Shown here piece after piece: positions 9,692-21,833 of a DNA stretch of 64,000 nt. Location of the stretch: positions 34,977,947 to 35,041,946 of the forward strand of contig CM055110.1 in NCBI GenBank assembly GCA_029204225.1, written 5' to 3'. Within the stretch, counting starts at the first letter, position 1. Each line of letters opens with the position of its first letter. Source of the DNA: Diphasiastrum complanatum (taxonomy: Eukaryota; Streptophyta; Lycopodiopsida; Lycopodiales; Lycopodiaceae). The notes beneath the pieces were generated by a model. That model made no database searches and was not told the DNA's origin. It saw nothing but the letters and a program-made list of their open reading frames with translations. The translations under genes were made by a program, and so were the position numbers.

Positions 9692-10557
9692 TGTCGTAAA
9701 TAGAGAGGATAGGCAGTTGAAGCATGAAGCTTTGAGCATAGGCATGTAGGAACAGAAACACAACAGTTAGCAGTAGAAAATATTCAAGATGAATCATTCA
9801 TACAAAATTGCGCAAATGAAGAATACAGTAGTGAGAGAAAAATTGCACTTTGATTAATATCAACAGTACTTAGCTTGATTCAGCTAGTATTATATGTATC
9901 TACAAGTGTCCTAAAAAATATCTTACAAGCTTTGAATGCTATTTACGCCAGTCTTTGTATATGTACAAAGTAGGTAACCGCCCTTAGGATATTTAGCAAT
10001 CTAGCTGTTTTTAGGGTTGATGATAAGTTGGCGACGTCGGTCTGCCACTATTGGAAAAACCCGCAAAACCCAAAGGTGTCTTTGAACAGGGAAGGCATGC
10101 AAATCTTGAAGGTGCCCAAAAAGGCAAAGGCAGAGAAATAGAAATACCTGAAGGTAGGCCTGAAATGGATTGCAAGGCATTTTGGCCACTGTGTCACATT
10201 TTTTCTAAAGGTGCAAAAAATGCGAAAAAGACAAAGGTGGCTTAAAATGATTAAGACAAGTCTAAAATGGATTTTGGTCACTGTGTTGTATTTTTTACGA
10301 AGGTGCGAAAAAGGTGAAAAAGACGAAGGTGTCTTAAAACAATTAAGGCAAATCTAAAATGGATTTTGGTCACTTTGACGCATTTTTCATGAAGGTGCAA
10401 AAAACGTGAAAAAGACGAAGCTGTCAAAAAATGTTTAAGGCACAAAATGGAAGAGTGGAAAAATGCAAAAGTCCGAAACATGTAGTCGGCCTTCAACTGT
10501 TTTCAGGATGCTCATTATTTGAATGATTTGTTAAGGCTGAGCATAAGAAATCTAACA
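9692..10557 (-). repeat. 3' LTR (866 bp) with internal tandem repeat
   Basis: It begins on + with TGTCGTAAATAGAG, matching 13484 onward (TGTCGTACATAGAG), and ends TCTAACA next to the polypurine tract. It contains a three-copy tandem array at 10161-10440. Confidence 0.88.
10161..10440. repeat. Three-copy tandem repeat (about 90-100 bp) inside the LTR
   Basis: Copies at about 10161-10262, 10263-10354 and 10355-10440 share AAAATGGATTTTGGTCACT, then GAAGGTGCGAAAAA and GACGAAGGTGTC. The array lies in the U3-like part of the LTR, where tandem enhancers often sit. Confidence 0.75.
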
Positions 10558-11108
10558 CTCCCTCTTAATGTGGATCCTGAAAATCTTTGATTTAACATAT
10601 TGTTAAATCTGAGATGTTGCTCTTTGGATAGAGCCTTTGTGAAGTAATCTGCTGCCTTGTAGTTTGTTCTGCAGAAAACCAATGCTACTTCCTTGTTATG
10701 CACTTTCTCTCTAAAGTAATGATACCTGATTTCGATATGTTTGCTTTGAGAGTGAAATCTCGGACTGAGAGATAGCACTATTGTGCTTTGATTGTCACAA
10801 TAGATTGTTGTAGGAAGTATTTGTGCAAGGTTGATGTCTGCAAGGAGTTGCCTTAGCCAGATCGCCTCTTTGGTTGCATTTGTGACAGCTATGTATTCGG
10901 ATTCCGTCGATGATAATGCAACTAAGGTCTGCTTCCGGCTGTTCCATGAGATTGGGCCTTGATTGTATAAAAATACAAATCTAGAAGTTGTTTTTCTGGT
11001 ATCACCATCTCCTACCCAATCCACATCTATGTAGGCTTCAAGGATGTTGGCAGTTTGGCTGCCTCCATAGCAGATGCTGAGAGTTTTCACTATTTGGATG
11101 TACTTCAT
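10558..11108 (-). pseudogene. Copia RNase H domain
   Basis: Open frame with YIDVDWVGDGDTRKTTSRF, ISWNSRKQTLVALSSTESEYIA, WLRQLL, IYCDNQSTIVLS, HIEIRYHYFREKV and AADYFTKAL: all four copia RNase H blocks, with catalytic Asp and Glu present. The polypurine tract AAGAGGGAG lies at about 10558-10567, beside the LTR. Confidence 0.9.
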
Positions 11109-12010
11109 GACCTTTGTTAGCGTTTTTAATGAGTTAAGCCTGGATTAAATAGGAACTGGCTAAGTGTATTGATCGAATATGCAAGGTCTAGTCACATGCA
11201 GATAATTGCATACATCAGTGAGCCGATGATGGATTGAAATGGGTAGTGCTTCATTTCCTCCTATTCTGCCTCATTTTGAGGAGACTGTTCCTTCAGTAAC
11301 TCTAGTCCAAGGTTGAGTGGAAAGTGACTTGGTCTGTAGTTGGCCATTCCATACTTTTCCAGCACATTGTTGAAATATCATTGTTGACTGATGAAAATCA
11401 GTCTGCTAGGTCGATCTCATTGGATTTGGATTTCGAGATAGTAGTGGGCTGGACCCATGTCAGTCATTTTGTACGCTTGGGCCAGCACGCATTTCATTTT
11501 CTTCATCAAATTCAGATTGTTACTAAATAGGAGTGTATCATCTACATAGAGAGTGACGATGATGAAGTAATCTGATACAGACTTGAAGTAGACATTCGAG
11601 TCTGCCAAGTTTGGAATAAAACCATTCTCGATCAGAAATGCGTTGATTTTCTAGAACCAGGCTCTCGGTGATTGTTTCAACCCGTAGAGTGCCTTGTGAA
11701 TTTTGTATACAAGGTGTCGTTGCTTGCCGTTGAGTTCGTATCCCTCTGGTTGCATCATATAGATTTCCTCTTCGATGGTTCCGCAGTTTGGACATCCATC
11801 TGGTGAACTTCAAGATCTGTTGTAGCTGCAAAGGAGAGGAGGAGGCAGATCGAAGCATGTTTGACAACTGGACTGAAGGTTTTAGAATAGTCCAGATTTG
11901 AAATCTGGGAGTAGCCTTTGGTGACTAGCCTGGCCTTGTAGTGATTTAGCCTTCCTTCAGCATCATACTTCACTTTAAATATCCATTTGTATGGAATCAG
12001 ATTTCAGTCC
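11109..12010 (-). pseudogene. Copia reverse transcriptase, fragmented
   Basis: Pieces in several frames: 11755-11973 gives [25 protein letters not shown] and HQMDVQTA (first catalytic Asp); 11417-11608 gives TLYVDDTLLFSNN (catalytic YVDD) and YKMTDMGPAHYYLEIQI. Frameshifts and stops between the pieces make it inactive. Confidence 0.87.
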
Positions 12011-12640
12011 TTTGGCAACTCCGTGACCATTCATGTTTGATTCTTTATCAGAGAATTAAATTCGGTGTCCATGGCTGTTTTCCATTGGTTAGCATCAGGA
12101 GTAGACATAGCCTCAAAAACAATTGTTGGTTCCTACACAAAGTAGTAGGCAAGATCATCCATAAATTTGGAGGGAGGCTATCTGGACATGTTCGACCTTC
12201 TGGGTTGTGAACTTCGATCCTCTGATGTGGGTCATGGGCCAGCATGGCACTTTCGATGAGTGTCCGATTCTTCCGCTCAACTATACTATTGGACTGAGGT
12301 GAGTAGCTGGTTGTAAATTGCTGATGTATTCCATTAGCCTTGCAGAACTCCTTGAATTCTGTGGAGATATACTCTCCTCCGACTTGATCTTCCTCTAGGT
12401 CTGGTTTTCTGCAGATGCCTTGAACTGCTTGAAGAACTTGAATACTTCATATTTGTTCTTCAAAAAGTCAGTAACAGTCCTTTGTGAGAAGTCATCGATG
12501 AAGATTAGGAAATAGAGAGCTCCCCCTGTCAAAGCAATTTGCATCAGGCCACAAATGTTGCTATGTACAAATGTTGGATGTACGAACTGAGTCTCAAGTG
12601 AAAGGGCTTCTAGCATGCTTGTTGATAATACAGCTTTCGC
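12011..12640 (-). pseudogene. Copia integrase, fragmented
   Basis: 12395-12616 carries YFLIFIDDFSQRTVTDFLKNKYEVF from the integrase core. The next frames include EFKEFCKANGI and a SPQSN...VERKNR-like block at about 12270-12370. The C-terminal half is poorly preserved. Confidence 0.8.
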
Positions 12641-12840
12641 ATGGAGAAGTTGGCCTGCTGACAGACGACAAATCTTGTACTAGACTCTGAGCAAACATTT
12701 GTTGAAAAAGTGGCTATGTGAAGAGCTTGATTGTTAGAAGAGTAGCAATGGCTGAGTTTTTAAAGATAGCTACTTCTTCTTTTAAAGGCTAGAACCTTTC
12801 GAGATCTGTCAAGAATTGTGTAGCCTTCTGTATCGAATTT

Positions 12841-13340
12841 GACCCTCCGATCTGAGTCGGTGATTTCCTACTAACTGAGAGTAGATTCTTGGTCAGATTT
12901 GGAACATGGAGAACGTTGGACAAAATTTGACTTCACCTCTCTGGAATTCAATTGTGATTGTTCCTTCACCTTCGATTGAGTATAATGAGTGGTTTCAGTC
13001 TCAAGGTGAAAAATTTCTTCCTCAAGAGTAACTTAGAAGTTACATCCCTGATATCATAAAGAGCTGCTAGGATGTCCCATGCATTCTTGGCAGTTTGAAC
13101 AGCATGTATGTGGCTGCTTTGTGTATCCTTGATATTGAGGGTGACCATGGCAAATGCTTTGCCATCTCTCATTCTCCACTTGGTGATGCTGGCTGCATCT
13201 CCTTCTGATTTGAGCTCTGTGCCATCAACTATGTCCCACAGTTCTTTGGCTAGTAGTATAACCTTCATCTTGAATTTCCAGAGATGGTAGTTGTCTTCAT
13301 TAAGTTTGTCAATGAGAGATGAACTAGATGATGAATCCAT
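12841..13340 (-). pseudogene. Copia gag joined to a protease tail by internal deletion
   Basis: The gag start Met is at 13340 (MDSSSSSSLIDKLNEDNYHLWKFKMK), continuing through ILLAKELWDIVDG and AWDILAALYD. At about 12966 the gag trace stops, and the next readable block (about 12955-12850) is GEGTITIEF followed by an NLLSV-type block, the C-terminal part of a copia protease. The rest of gag, the zinc knuckle and the DSGA active site are missing, so an internal deletion of several hundred bases is inferred. Confidence 0.8.
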
Positions 13341-13471
13341 TCTGGTTGAACGAGATCGTTGGTAGAAACAACGATTGTCAGAATACTCTTGGTTGCGCGT
13401 TTGCTAGAAGGACGTCTTGGTAGAAACAAGACTGATAGTCCATAGTAGATATGCAGATTACTGAAATGTCT

Positions 13472-13483
13472 GCTCTGATATTA
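13472..13483 (-). promoter_or_regulatory. Degenerate primer-binding site
   Basis: The minus strand reads TAATATCAGAGC, two changes from TGGTATCAGAGC, directly beside the 5' LTR start at 13484. Confidence 0.8.
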
Positions 13484-13636
13484 TGTCGTACATAGAGAGG
13501 ACAGGCAGCGGAAGCTCGAAGCTTTGAGCGTAGGCGTGTAGGAATGGAAACACAACAATTAGCAGCAAAAAATATTCAAGATGAATCATTCATACAAAAT
13601 TGCGCAAATAAACATTACAGTAGTGTCATAAAGAGG
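13484..13636 (-). repeat. 5' LTR fragment of the 9692 element
   Basis: Matches 9692-9840 closely (for example CAAGATGAATCATTCATACA in both) and stops where a TGTTGTGAAG LTR start begins at 13637. Confidence 0.85.
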
Positions 13637-14764
<1,128 letters not shown>

Positions 14765-16034
14765 CTCCCCCTTAATCTGAATCCTTGAATGCCTTGACCT
14801 TCAAACTTAGTTCTACACAAATTCTTCTGTGTGCTTCCCGGACTTAATGCTTTGGTAAAACTATCTGCTGTCATATCTTGCATTCTATAGTACTGCAATC
14901 TGACCTCTTTGTTCAAAATTTCGCTTCTGACGAAATGATACTTCAGTTCAATGTGCTTACTCCTGGAATGAGATCTAGGGTTGGCTAATAAAGCAATGCA
15001 CTTTGATTATCACAAAATAATGTCGTCGGGGCATATTGATTCAGACCGATATCTGAGAGTAAGTTTTTCAACCGAATTGCTTTCTTTGTAGCTTGAGAGG
15101 TTGTGAGAGGCTGTGATATACTTTGATTTAGTGGAAGATAGAGCTATTGAGGATTGCTTGCGACTGTTCCAGGAAATTGGACCATTGTTGAGAAAGAATG
15201 TAAATCCGAAAGTGAATTTACAAGTGTCTATATCTCCTGCCCAACTTGCATCTGTGTAACCACTGAGAAAATTGAGTTTGTTGTTGCCGACTGCTCCATA
15301 ACAAATGCAAAAGTCCATAGTAGCTCAAAGATATCTCATGACTCTGATAAGAGCCTTCCAATGTGTTACACCAGGATAAGTAGTCATACACTGACTAAGA
15401 GAGTTGACTACAAAAGCTATGTCTGGCCTGGTATAGATCATGGCATACATAAGAGATCCTGTAATAGATAGATAAAGATACTCATGCATCTACTGCTTCT
15501 CATGAATTGTTTGGAGACATTGGTTCTTTGACAATTTAATATTTGATTCCATTGGTGAGAGAGCTAACTTGCAATTCATCTAAAAATATATCTGACTAAC
15601 ATGTTGTAGATGTACCTCTGTTGTGTAATGTAGACCAACTTCTATTTTTTGTCTCTGTGGATTTGTATACCAAGGCAGAAACGAGTTTCACCCAGATCGG
15701 TCATGTCAAATTCGGAAGATAGCATTGTCTTCTTTTATCAGATCGGTACTGTTGCTTAAAAATAATGTATCATCCACGTATAAAGTGATAATGATAAAAG
15801 ACTATTGCACTGCTTTGAAGCAAACGTTTGAATCTAAAGAGCTAGGTGTGTAGCCATGATCAATAAGGAAAGTAATAATCCTTTGAAACCATGCTCAAGC
15901 AGATTGCTTCAAGCCATAAAGTGCCTTATGGAGTTTACACACATGATTGTGTTTACCCTCGATAATATAACCTTCGGGTTGCACCATGTAAATGTCTTCT
16001 TCGATAACTCCATTGAGATATGATGTCTGGTTTT
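14765..16034 (-). pseudogene. Copia RT-RNase H fragment
   Basis: RNase H blocks at 14765-15318 include YTDASWAGDIDTCKFTFGFTF, ISWNSRKQSSIALSSTKSKYI and MTADSFTKAL. RT blocks lie at 15640-16034, with ITLYVDD near 15780 and YLNGVIEEDIYMVQPEGYI with LHKALYGLKQSA at 15895-16030. Many stops and frameshifts are present. A Lys replaces the second RNase H Glu (SSTKSKY for SSTESEY). Minus-strand polypurine tract AAGGGGGAG at 14765-14774. Confidence 0.85.
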
Positions 16035-16507
16035 GTTCTATTTTCTCACATATTATCATCTCAAATACACAGCAAAATGACAACACAACTTCATTGCTTC
16101 TTCACATTACACTACTTATATTCAACGAATGAAGGATAAGCATTGTATTCTTACTCTTTCATCATCTCCATCATTCTGCTCTTCATCTTCACTCAAATGT
16201 CCCATGTCCTACCATATCTCTTTGCAAGGATCATCTAGACCCCCCACCTTCAAAGATTCTAACATGTCTCCTTTGCTTTGTGCTTCCTCCTTTACGCCAT
16301 TGTGGGTCTGGTGAGCGAACAAACAAACCTTGCTGTCATCATGGTTGCAAATTGAAACCACCATAATAATCCTAACACCAAACTTGTAGACAACTGAAGA
16401 TGAACAGACGACGCACTAAAACTCAAGTGACTTCAAAAAAAAAAAATCATTCCACTCAGTCCTTTCTCATTCATTCAGCTCTGAGCATTTAGTCTCACCG
16501 GACGACA

Positions 16508-16564
<57 letters not shown>

Positions 16565-17690
16565 AGAAGACTCTACTTTTTCATTTCATGGGTTTCTTAA
16601 TACTAGTTAAGTAAACTTTCTAACAATGTAAAACATGTGCTCATTTTATTGGTTACATGTCAAAGTGGAGAAATGCAAAACTCATGCAACACGTCCCCCT
16701 AAGGACTTGAGAATGTTCATTGTGCACAAAGGGGTGTTAAATAGGTGTGCACGTTAAGCTTTTTGGAATTGTCAGCCCATGGGATCACATAAAAATAGAA
16801 CATAGGTAGACGAGCCAAACTCAACCACAATACATCACTTATGGAAAGATAGGTGTGCACATCATGAAGAAGTGGTGCTTATGAATAACATGGAAGGTGC
16901 TCACAAAGAACATGCAAAGTCTTATAGCCAAATAACTGATTTCAAGACATTGATCTTGAAGCTAGCAAGAACCAAAACGAGTTAGAAATATGAGCTTAAG
17001 TAGTTAATATTTTAAAATAGGCTACAAATGTTGGCAACAAAGAGAATGGTACAAAAAGCTTATTGACAATGTGAAATGAATGCTTTGCTTGCAAATTCGC
17101 TACCTACTTTTCATATTCACATTTGAAAACCTGAGCATGCTACTCATAAGATGTATTGCTTGGTGAAAAGAATTTGAATTTTGGGTGCATTCCATGCACG
17201 TAATGGATACTTGGTAACTATTATGCCCAATTAAAAAGTGTGAAAATTGTCAACTAGTTCTGACATTTTATTTGGCAATTTTGAGGCCAACTTGAAATCT
17301 CAACTTAGAGATAGTTTCATCTTTGTCAATAAAGGCCTAAATAGTGATATTATTATTTTTGGCAAGTAGATAAGTGGATGAGGTCGAGTTTGGACACCCA
17401 TTCTAATTGGCTAATTCTGGTACATTGCATTCAAACTGGTGTTTCTAGGTTTTTGGTTAAGTACCTAGAAGTTGCCATTTTAGGGCATACTTACGAAAAG
17501 TGACTAAATGACATTGTGGCTACTATAAATATTTGTACTTGCATGGAGCACAGATCATTGTATTCTCTTGTGGTGTGGAGAATTCATCTTTGTTGATTCT
17601 ATGTCCGTCTCTTGTAAATTTCTCATGATATCTTCAGTGTCTATATGTAGAATGTTGATTTTCTTTTTTATCTAGCTTTCACACGTGTGG
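16035..17690. other. Intergenic stretch with no recognised gene
   Basis: AT-rich DNA without domain-bearing frames. It holds an (AT)n microsatellite at 16512-16560, a CTATAAATA box at about 17522 and a CACACGTGTG palindrome at 17680-17689. The last two resemble LTR promoter features in this window, but no LTR ends or target duplication could be fixed. Confidence 0.6.
16512..16560. repeat. (AT)n microsatellite
   Basis: About 49 bp of alternating AT. Confidence 0.97.
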
Positions 17691-17793
17691 AGTATTGTAC
17701 TGTACTGTACTGCTACATGGCAGTTTATGACTGGTCAAAAAAGTCAAAGTGTTGTTTATGGTTCATAAAGGATATGTGAATAAAGTTAAAGTA

Positions 17794-17950
17794 TCCATTA
17801 CACAATGGAAGGTGTCGGGCACAGGCCATTATGCCTGGTTCGGCTTTCCAAAAAAATTTAGGCTCATCCCCGGCCTCGCCCAAAAAATTCTGAAAATCCT
17901 TACTTGTCATAATGGCATGTGCCCTACTCCTTTCATAATACAATAAAGGC
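17794..17950. repeat. MITE-like inverted-repeat element, copy 1
   Basis: Left arm ATTACACAATGGAAGGTG then TCGGGCACAGGCCATTATGCC; right arm is its approximate reverse complement (CATAATGGCATGTGCCCTACTCCTTTCATAAT). No coding content. About 90 bp of left flank (CATGGCAGTTTATG, GGTCAAAAAAGTC) also matches copy 5 at 21505-21590, so the repeated unit is longer than the hairpin. Confidence 0.75.
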
Positions 17951-17956
17951 AATGGA

Positions 17957-19734
17957 GTCTACCTCTTTCAAATTAAAAAGTCTTGCTTTCTAGTTTAATG
18001 TAAATACCCATATTTCAAATGCACTTTTTAACTTGATGCAAAACCCGGGTTGAAGCAACTTATTGGCTGCAAGCCAAAAAGCAGACTAGACAGAGTTACA
18101 AAGAGCAGGAAATCCACTTTTCCCACAACAAAAACATACATCCGTGAGCACTGCAGGGAACACAGGGAGCACTGTATGTCGACCGAGGGATCTTCAATAT
18201 GGTCTTTGTCACTGATCGTGATGACGTACTGACCACCCCATCCTTCCACTCAAACAAAAGCACCCCCTCTCCTTCTGCATGCACTGATTCCTGACCGCTC
18301 CCTCAGTGACACATCATGCACTGCTCGCTCTTACCTTCATTACTGTTGATACCTTCATTACTGTTGATGTTCATGCTAGATAGTAACTTGACCCAATTAT
18401 TAGCCTTTATTGCTTGCTCACATATACACGTTGTTTTGATTGATCCCATCCTTCTGCTCGTGATAGCAAGTTGTCAGCCCTGACTGTAGATGTGAATGAG
18501 GGCCGAGGCCTTCTCTGTAGCTACGCTGCGCAATTTGCTTCTTCATAATAGATATTTAAATCAGACAACAGTGTGCAGCAGCTGCAGGTCTCCTGATGAT
18601 CGAGATTCGAGATATGCGGTGGTACAGTCTTGTTACTTTGAAGTTTGATCATGATGATGCTTTGCTTTAGAATAACTTCGGGAAGCCAAATATATACATG
18701 TTAGTAGGACCGGCGCTCAGAAGCTTGGACTAGTGAACTAGAGCGTGCAGCAGGACCCAGGACGTGGTATGAGAACCTACAATATACGCTTGTACAATTG
18801 GTCTTACGCACGCGCACAATCAGCATGGATTAAAACTGCAGATAGTTATCAGTACTAAGTGATTAAGCTTAATAAAGAGTTTAAAACCTTGCCTTTTGTT
18901 ACTTGTAGCATGTAAGCCCCTTGCCGAGCGACATATAATGAAGGTGTCATCACAATCTCAGATCCCTTGCCCGGGTTTGAGGTGCCGCGACTCGCTCGTT
19001 GAGGAAAGCCCACAAAGTAAAGGAATGAAAGACTCGCTCGCTCTCTAAGGAAAGCCCACAAAGTATTGGAAAGAAATTGGGCATTAATTCTCAACAATCC
19101 ATATCATGCCATAACGTTGGACTGTTTTTTATGTAGTAAGTAATGGCCATTGGAAGTCCATTATCACAAATGATCTGTGACTCGGGCATAGTGGCAAAGC
19201 CACGAGCTCATGATGGATCTGATTTTCTCTCTCTTCCCCAACTCACATTATCTCTCTCTCTCTCTATGGCTATTTTTTATCCAAAACTATACAAAACCTA
19301 AAATTCCTAAAAAATAAAAAAATTGCGTTCTCTCTCTCTCTCTCCCTATCACATTACTCACTATCTCGTGAACCTCATGATTATACCCGGTTTTTCTCTC
19401 TCTAGAAACTTCCGTCCAAAAGTTTCAAAAAACATGTGTTCTCTCTCTAGAAGCTTCCAAAAACACGTGTTCTCTCTAGATTTTCAAACCCACATCAAAT
19501 GCTTTTCAAATGCCCTTCAAGTACGTTCTAGGGCAAATGTGGACCAACTTAGAATGTGCAAATCCCATTTTGTCTAACTGGGGTGACATTCTCTGTCTCT
19601 CTCCTCCACATAATATGGCACAATGTGCATTCGCATCTTCAATAATAATAAAAAGTTGGGGCCAAATATTATGTAAAATAGTAAAAGGCCCCAAACCCAA
19701 AAGGACTTAAAAATTGAGTGCACTATAAAACAAG
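17957..19734. other. Intergenic stretch with no recognised gene
   Basis: Short frames only, none with a recognisable domain. It contains a local duplication of CCTTCATTACTGTTGAT at about 18338-18371, a repeated AGGAAAGCCCACAAAGTA at about 19000 and 19040, and several CT-rich runs at 19240-19460. Confidence 0.55.
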
Positions 19735-19880
19735 CTAGAGAGACTACATTTTGCTTGATAAGGAGTCCTAGGCTACGCTAGGAGGGGATGAGACTGGGAC
19801 TTTGACTCTTGAGTTAGAGCTAAAAACTTCTTACCAAAGAGAATGTCATTTGCCTGTTACTTCTAATGCATAATGGACAT
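19735..19880. repeat. MITE-like element, copy 2 (degraded)
   Basis: Core CTTGATAAGGAGTCCTAGG and AGGAGGGGATGAGACT, with right arm TTACCAAAGAGAATGTCATTTGCC, match copies 3 and 4. The left arm is eroded. Confidence 0.6.
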
Positions 19881-20279
19881 CATAGCTTTTTTTCACAAGA
19901 CCATGATTATGAAACAGAATTCGCATCTACAAAACATGAAATTATCATAAGCAAGTGTGAATTGTTCATTATGCTTCTTAAGCAGTCTTGAAAAATGCCA
20001 GAAAAAGCCTCTAGATATGCACTACATACAGACTGTTTCATATAAAGTAGTCAATAAAAATTTAAGAAATTTTGAAAAATGCAAATTCTTTTTTAGGATA
20101 TTAACTGAAAAATATTTCCATATCACTCTCTCTAGTGTTTAAGAAAGCCACCATTATGAAAATTCTAACGGTCTTTTATATAGAAAAATAAACCATTATA
20201 TAAGTAATAGTCTTCAAAAAACCGAGAAGCTTTAAAAAATGCAAGTTCTTCGAGGATAACTCAAAAAATGTTTCTCAAA

Positions 20280-20281
<2 letters not shown>

Positions 20282-20317
<36 letters not shown>

Positions 20318-20324
20318 CTCTCTC
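20282..20324. repeat. (CT)n microsatellite
   Basis: About 43 bp of CT with one interruption. Confidence 0.95.
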
Positions 20325-20556
20325 ACATCCTCGTATGTCATTTTTCCTCCCTCAAAAACCCTATCTTTCCATGCTCTTCATTCTAACGATTCCATGTGTC
20401 CACCCATTTTGCAAAAAGCTCAAACAACCATGATATATATTAACTTTTAGCTAGAAAAGAATAAGTATTACGGGATATAACAAGTCGTTGACCAACATTA
20501 CCCTAAAAAAAACCCTAAAGTATAGGTGACCTGATTAAAACTCATAAGACCCGTTT

Positions 20557-20695
20557 CGTATTATGGAGTGAGTCGGACAGATGGCATTCTGCCCGATAAA
20601 AAGTCATAGGGGCGGCTCGGAGGGGCCGAGACTATGATTCTTTGCCAAACAGAATGTCATCTGTCCCCACCTAGCTAATTCCATTGCATAAAGGA
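20557..20695. repeat. MITE-like element, copy 3
   Basis: Left arm ATTATGGAGTGAGTCGGACA then TGGCATTCTGCCCG; central GGCTCGGAGGGGCCGAG; right arm CAAACAGAATGTCATCTGTC ending TTCCATTGCATAA, roughly its reverse complement. Confidence 0.75.
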
Positions 20696-20887
20696 TGGAT
20701 GCCTTTTCACATAATTATTATGTCTAAGTAAAATCTACATTAATTGAAAAACATAATCAACATGACCATTATCAAGCAGAATTTGCCATCTGCAAAACAT
20801 AATCACCCTTGAAAATGATGGGTCGTCCATTTTGCTTTTCATGCAATATGGAATATGGGCAAAAAATGCAGCAACTATAATTTATAA

Positions 20888-21030
20888 TGTATTATGGAAC
20901 GTGCCGGGTAGAGGACATTCTGCTCGGTAAGGATTTCCATAATCTTTTAGGTGAGGCTCGGACTTAAAAAATTCTAGAAATCTTTACCAAGCATAATGTC
21001 CTTTGCCCGACACATTCCATTGCGTACTGG
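20888..21030. repeat. MITE-like element, copy 4 (clearest arms)
   Basis: The arms pair over about 45 bp. Left: ATGGAACGTGCCGGGTAGAG then GACATTCTGCTCGGTAAGGA. Right, read in reverse complement: ATGGAATGTGTCGGGCAAAG then GACATTATGCTTGGTAAAGA. RNA from this would form a long imperfect hairpin. No frame, no transposase. Confidence 0.8.
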
Positions 21031-21094
21031 GTACCTTGACTTTTTTCACATGTACATTATGAAGCATAATAAGCAATTTGAGTTTGATTGACCA

Positions 21095-21248
21095 ATCTTA
21101 GTGTGCCATGTGGCAACTGTATTGATCTTGTACGTACAGGCATGGTGTAAAAAAAGTAAATACATATGTCAATCTGAATGTGCCGCATGTGGCAGCTGTA
21201 CGGACGTTGTACGGACATGCAGGGTGTAAAAAAAAGTACATACATATT
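21095..21248. repeat. Two-copy tandem repeat, period about 77 bp
   Basis: Copies at 21095-21171 and 21172-21248 share TGTGCC(G)CATGTGGCA(A/G)CTGTA, CTTGTACG-like blocks, CATGGTGTAAAAAAA and TACATAT. Each begins with a near-palindrome of the GCCACATGTGGC type. Confidence 0.75.
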
Positions 21249-21591
21249 CTACTTTTTAATCTGATCAAAAAATGAGCATGATAGTCACAAGGTATCCATT
21301 ATGTCTATTGTCTATATATAAGTGTTGAGAGTCTCTCTCTTTATATATACGTAATGGATTCTTTGTGCTGATTACACCCAATTTTTGGGCTTTTTAAAAA
21401 GCATAAAATGTCATTGGATTTTTTTATATAAATTTCAAAATTCTGAAGCACATTCCAAACGCGCGTCAGACTGTGCGTCAGTCCGCGTCAAACTATGCGC
21501 GTCAGACTGCCACGTGGCAGTTTCTCATTGGTCCAAAAAAACCCACACTGCTGATTATGCTTTGTAAATGGCATGTGAAAAAATCAAAGAC

Positions 21592-21735
21592 TCCATTACG
21601 CAATGGAATGAGCCGGGCACAAGCCATTCTGCCCGATTCGGCTTGCCAAAAAAATTTAGGCTTGACGCCTCCGAGCCTCGCCCAAAAATTTTTGGAATCC
21701 TTACCCAGCAGAATGCTCCTTCCATAATACATATA
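21592..21735. repeat. MITE-like element, copy 5
   Basis: Left arm CATTACGCAATGGAATGAGC then CGGGCACAAGCCATTCTGCC; right arm CCCAGCAGAATGCTCCTTCCATAATAC is the shortened complement. It is preceded by the perfect palindrome TGCCACGTGGCA at 21508-21519. Confidence 0.75.
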
Positions 21736-21801
21736 TTTTGATGGCATTCTCTTTCTTTCTCTCTCTCTTTATATATACATATCTTTTGATGGCATTCTCT
21801 T

Positions 21802-21833
<32 letters not shown>

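Larger units (their letters stand above)
9692..13636 (-). mobile_element. Ty1-copia element inserted in the gypsy integrase tail (its 5' LTR is interrupted)
   Basis: Minus-strand copia element. It has a 3' LTR (9692-10557), a polypurine tract, RNase H, RT, integrase, gag, a degenerate primer-binding site and the first 153 bp of the 5' LTR (13484-13636). The rest of that LTR is displaced by another copia element starting at 13637. LTR ends are canonical: minus-strand TGTTAGA at one end and CGACA at the other. All frames are broken, and the zinc knuckle and protease active site are missing between gag and the protease tail. A target duplication cannot be checked because the right edge is lost. 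Confidence 0.88.

Noticed and set aside
16600-17700. Possible solo LTR (TATA-like box and CACACGTGTG near the right end)
   Set aside because: No matching ends or target duplication could be found.
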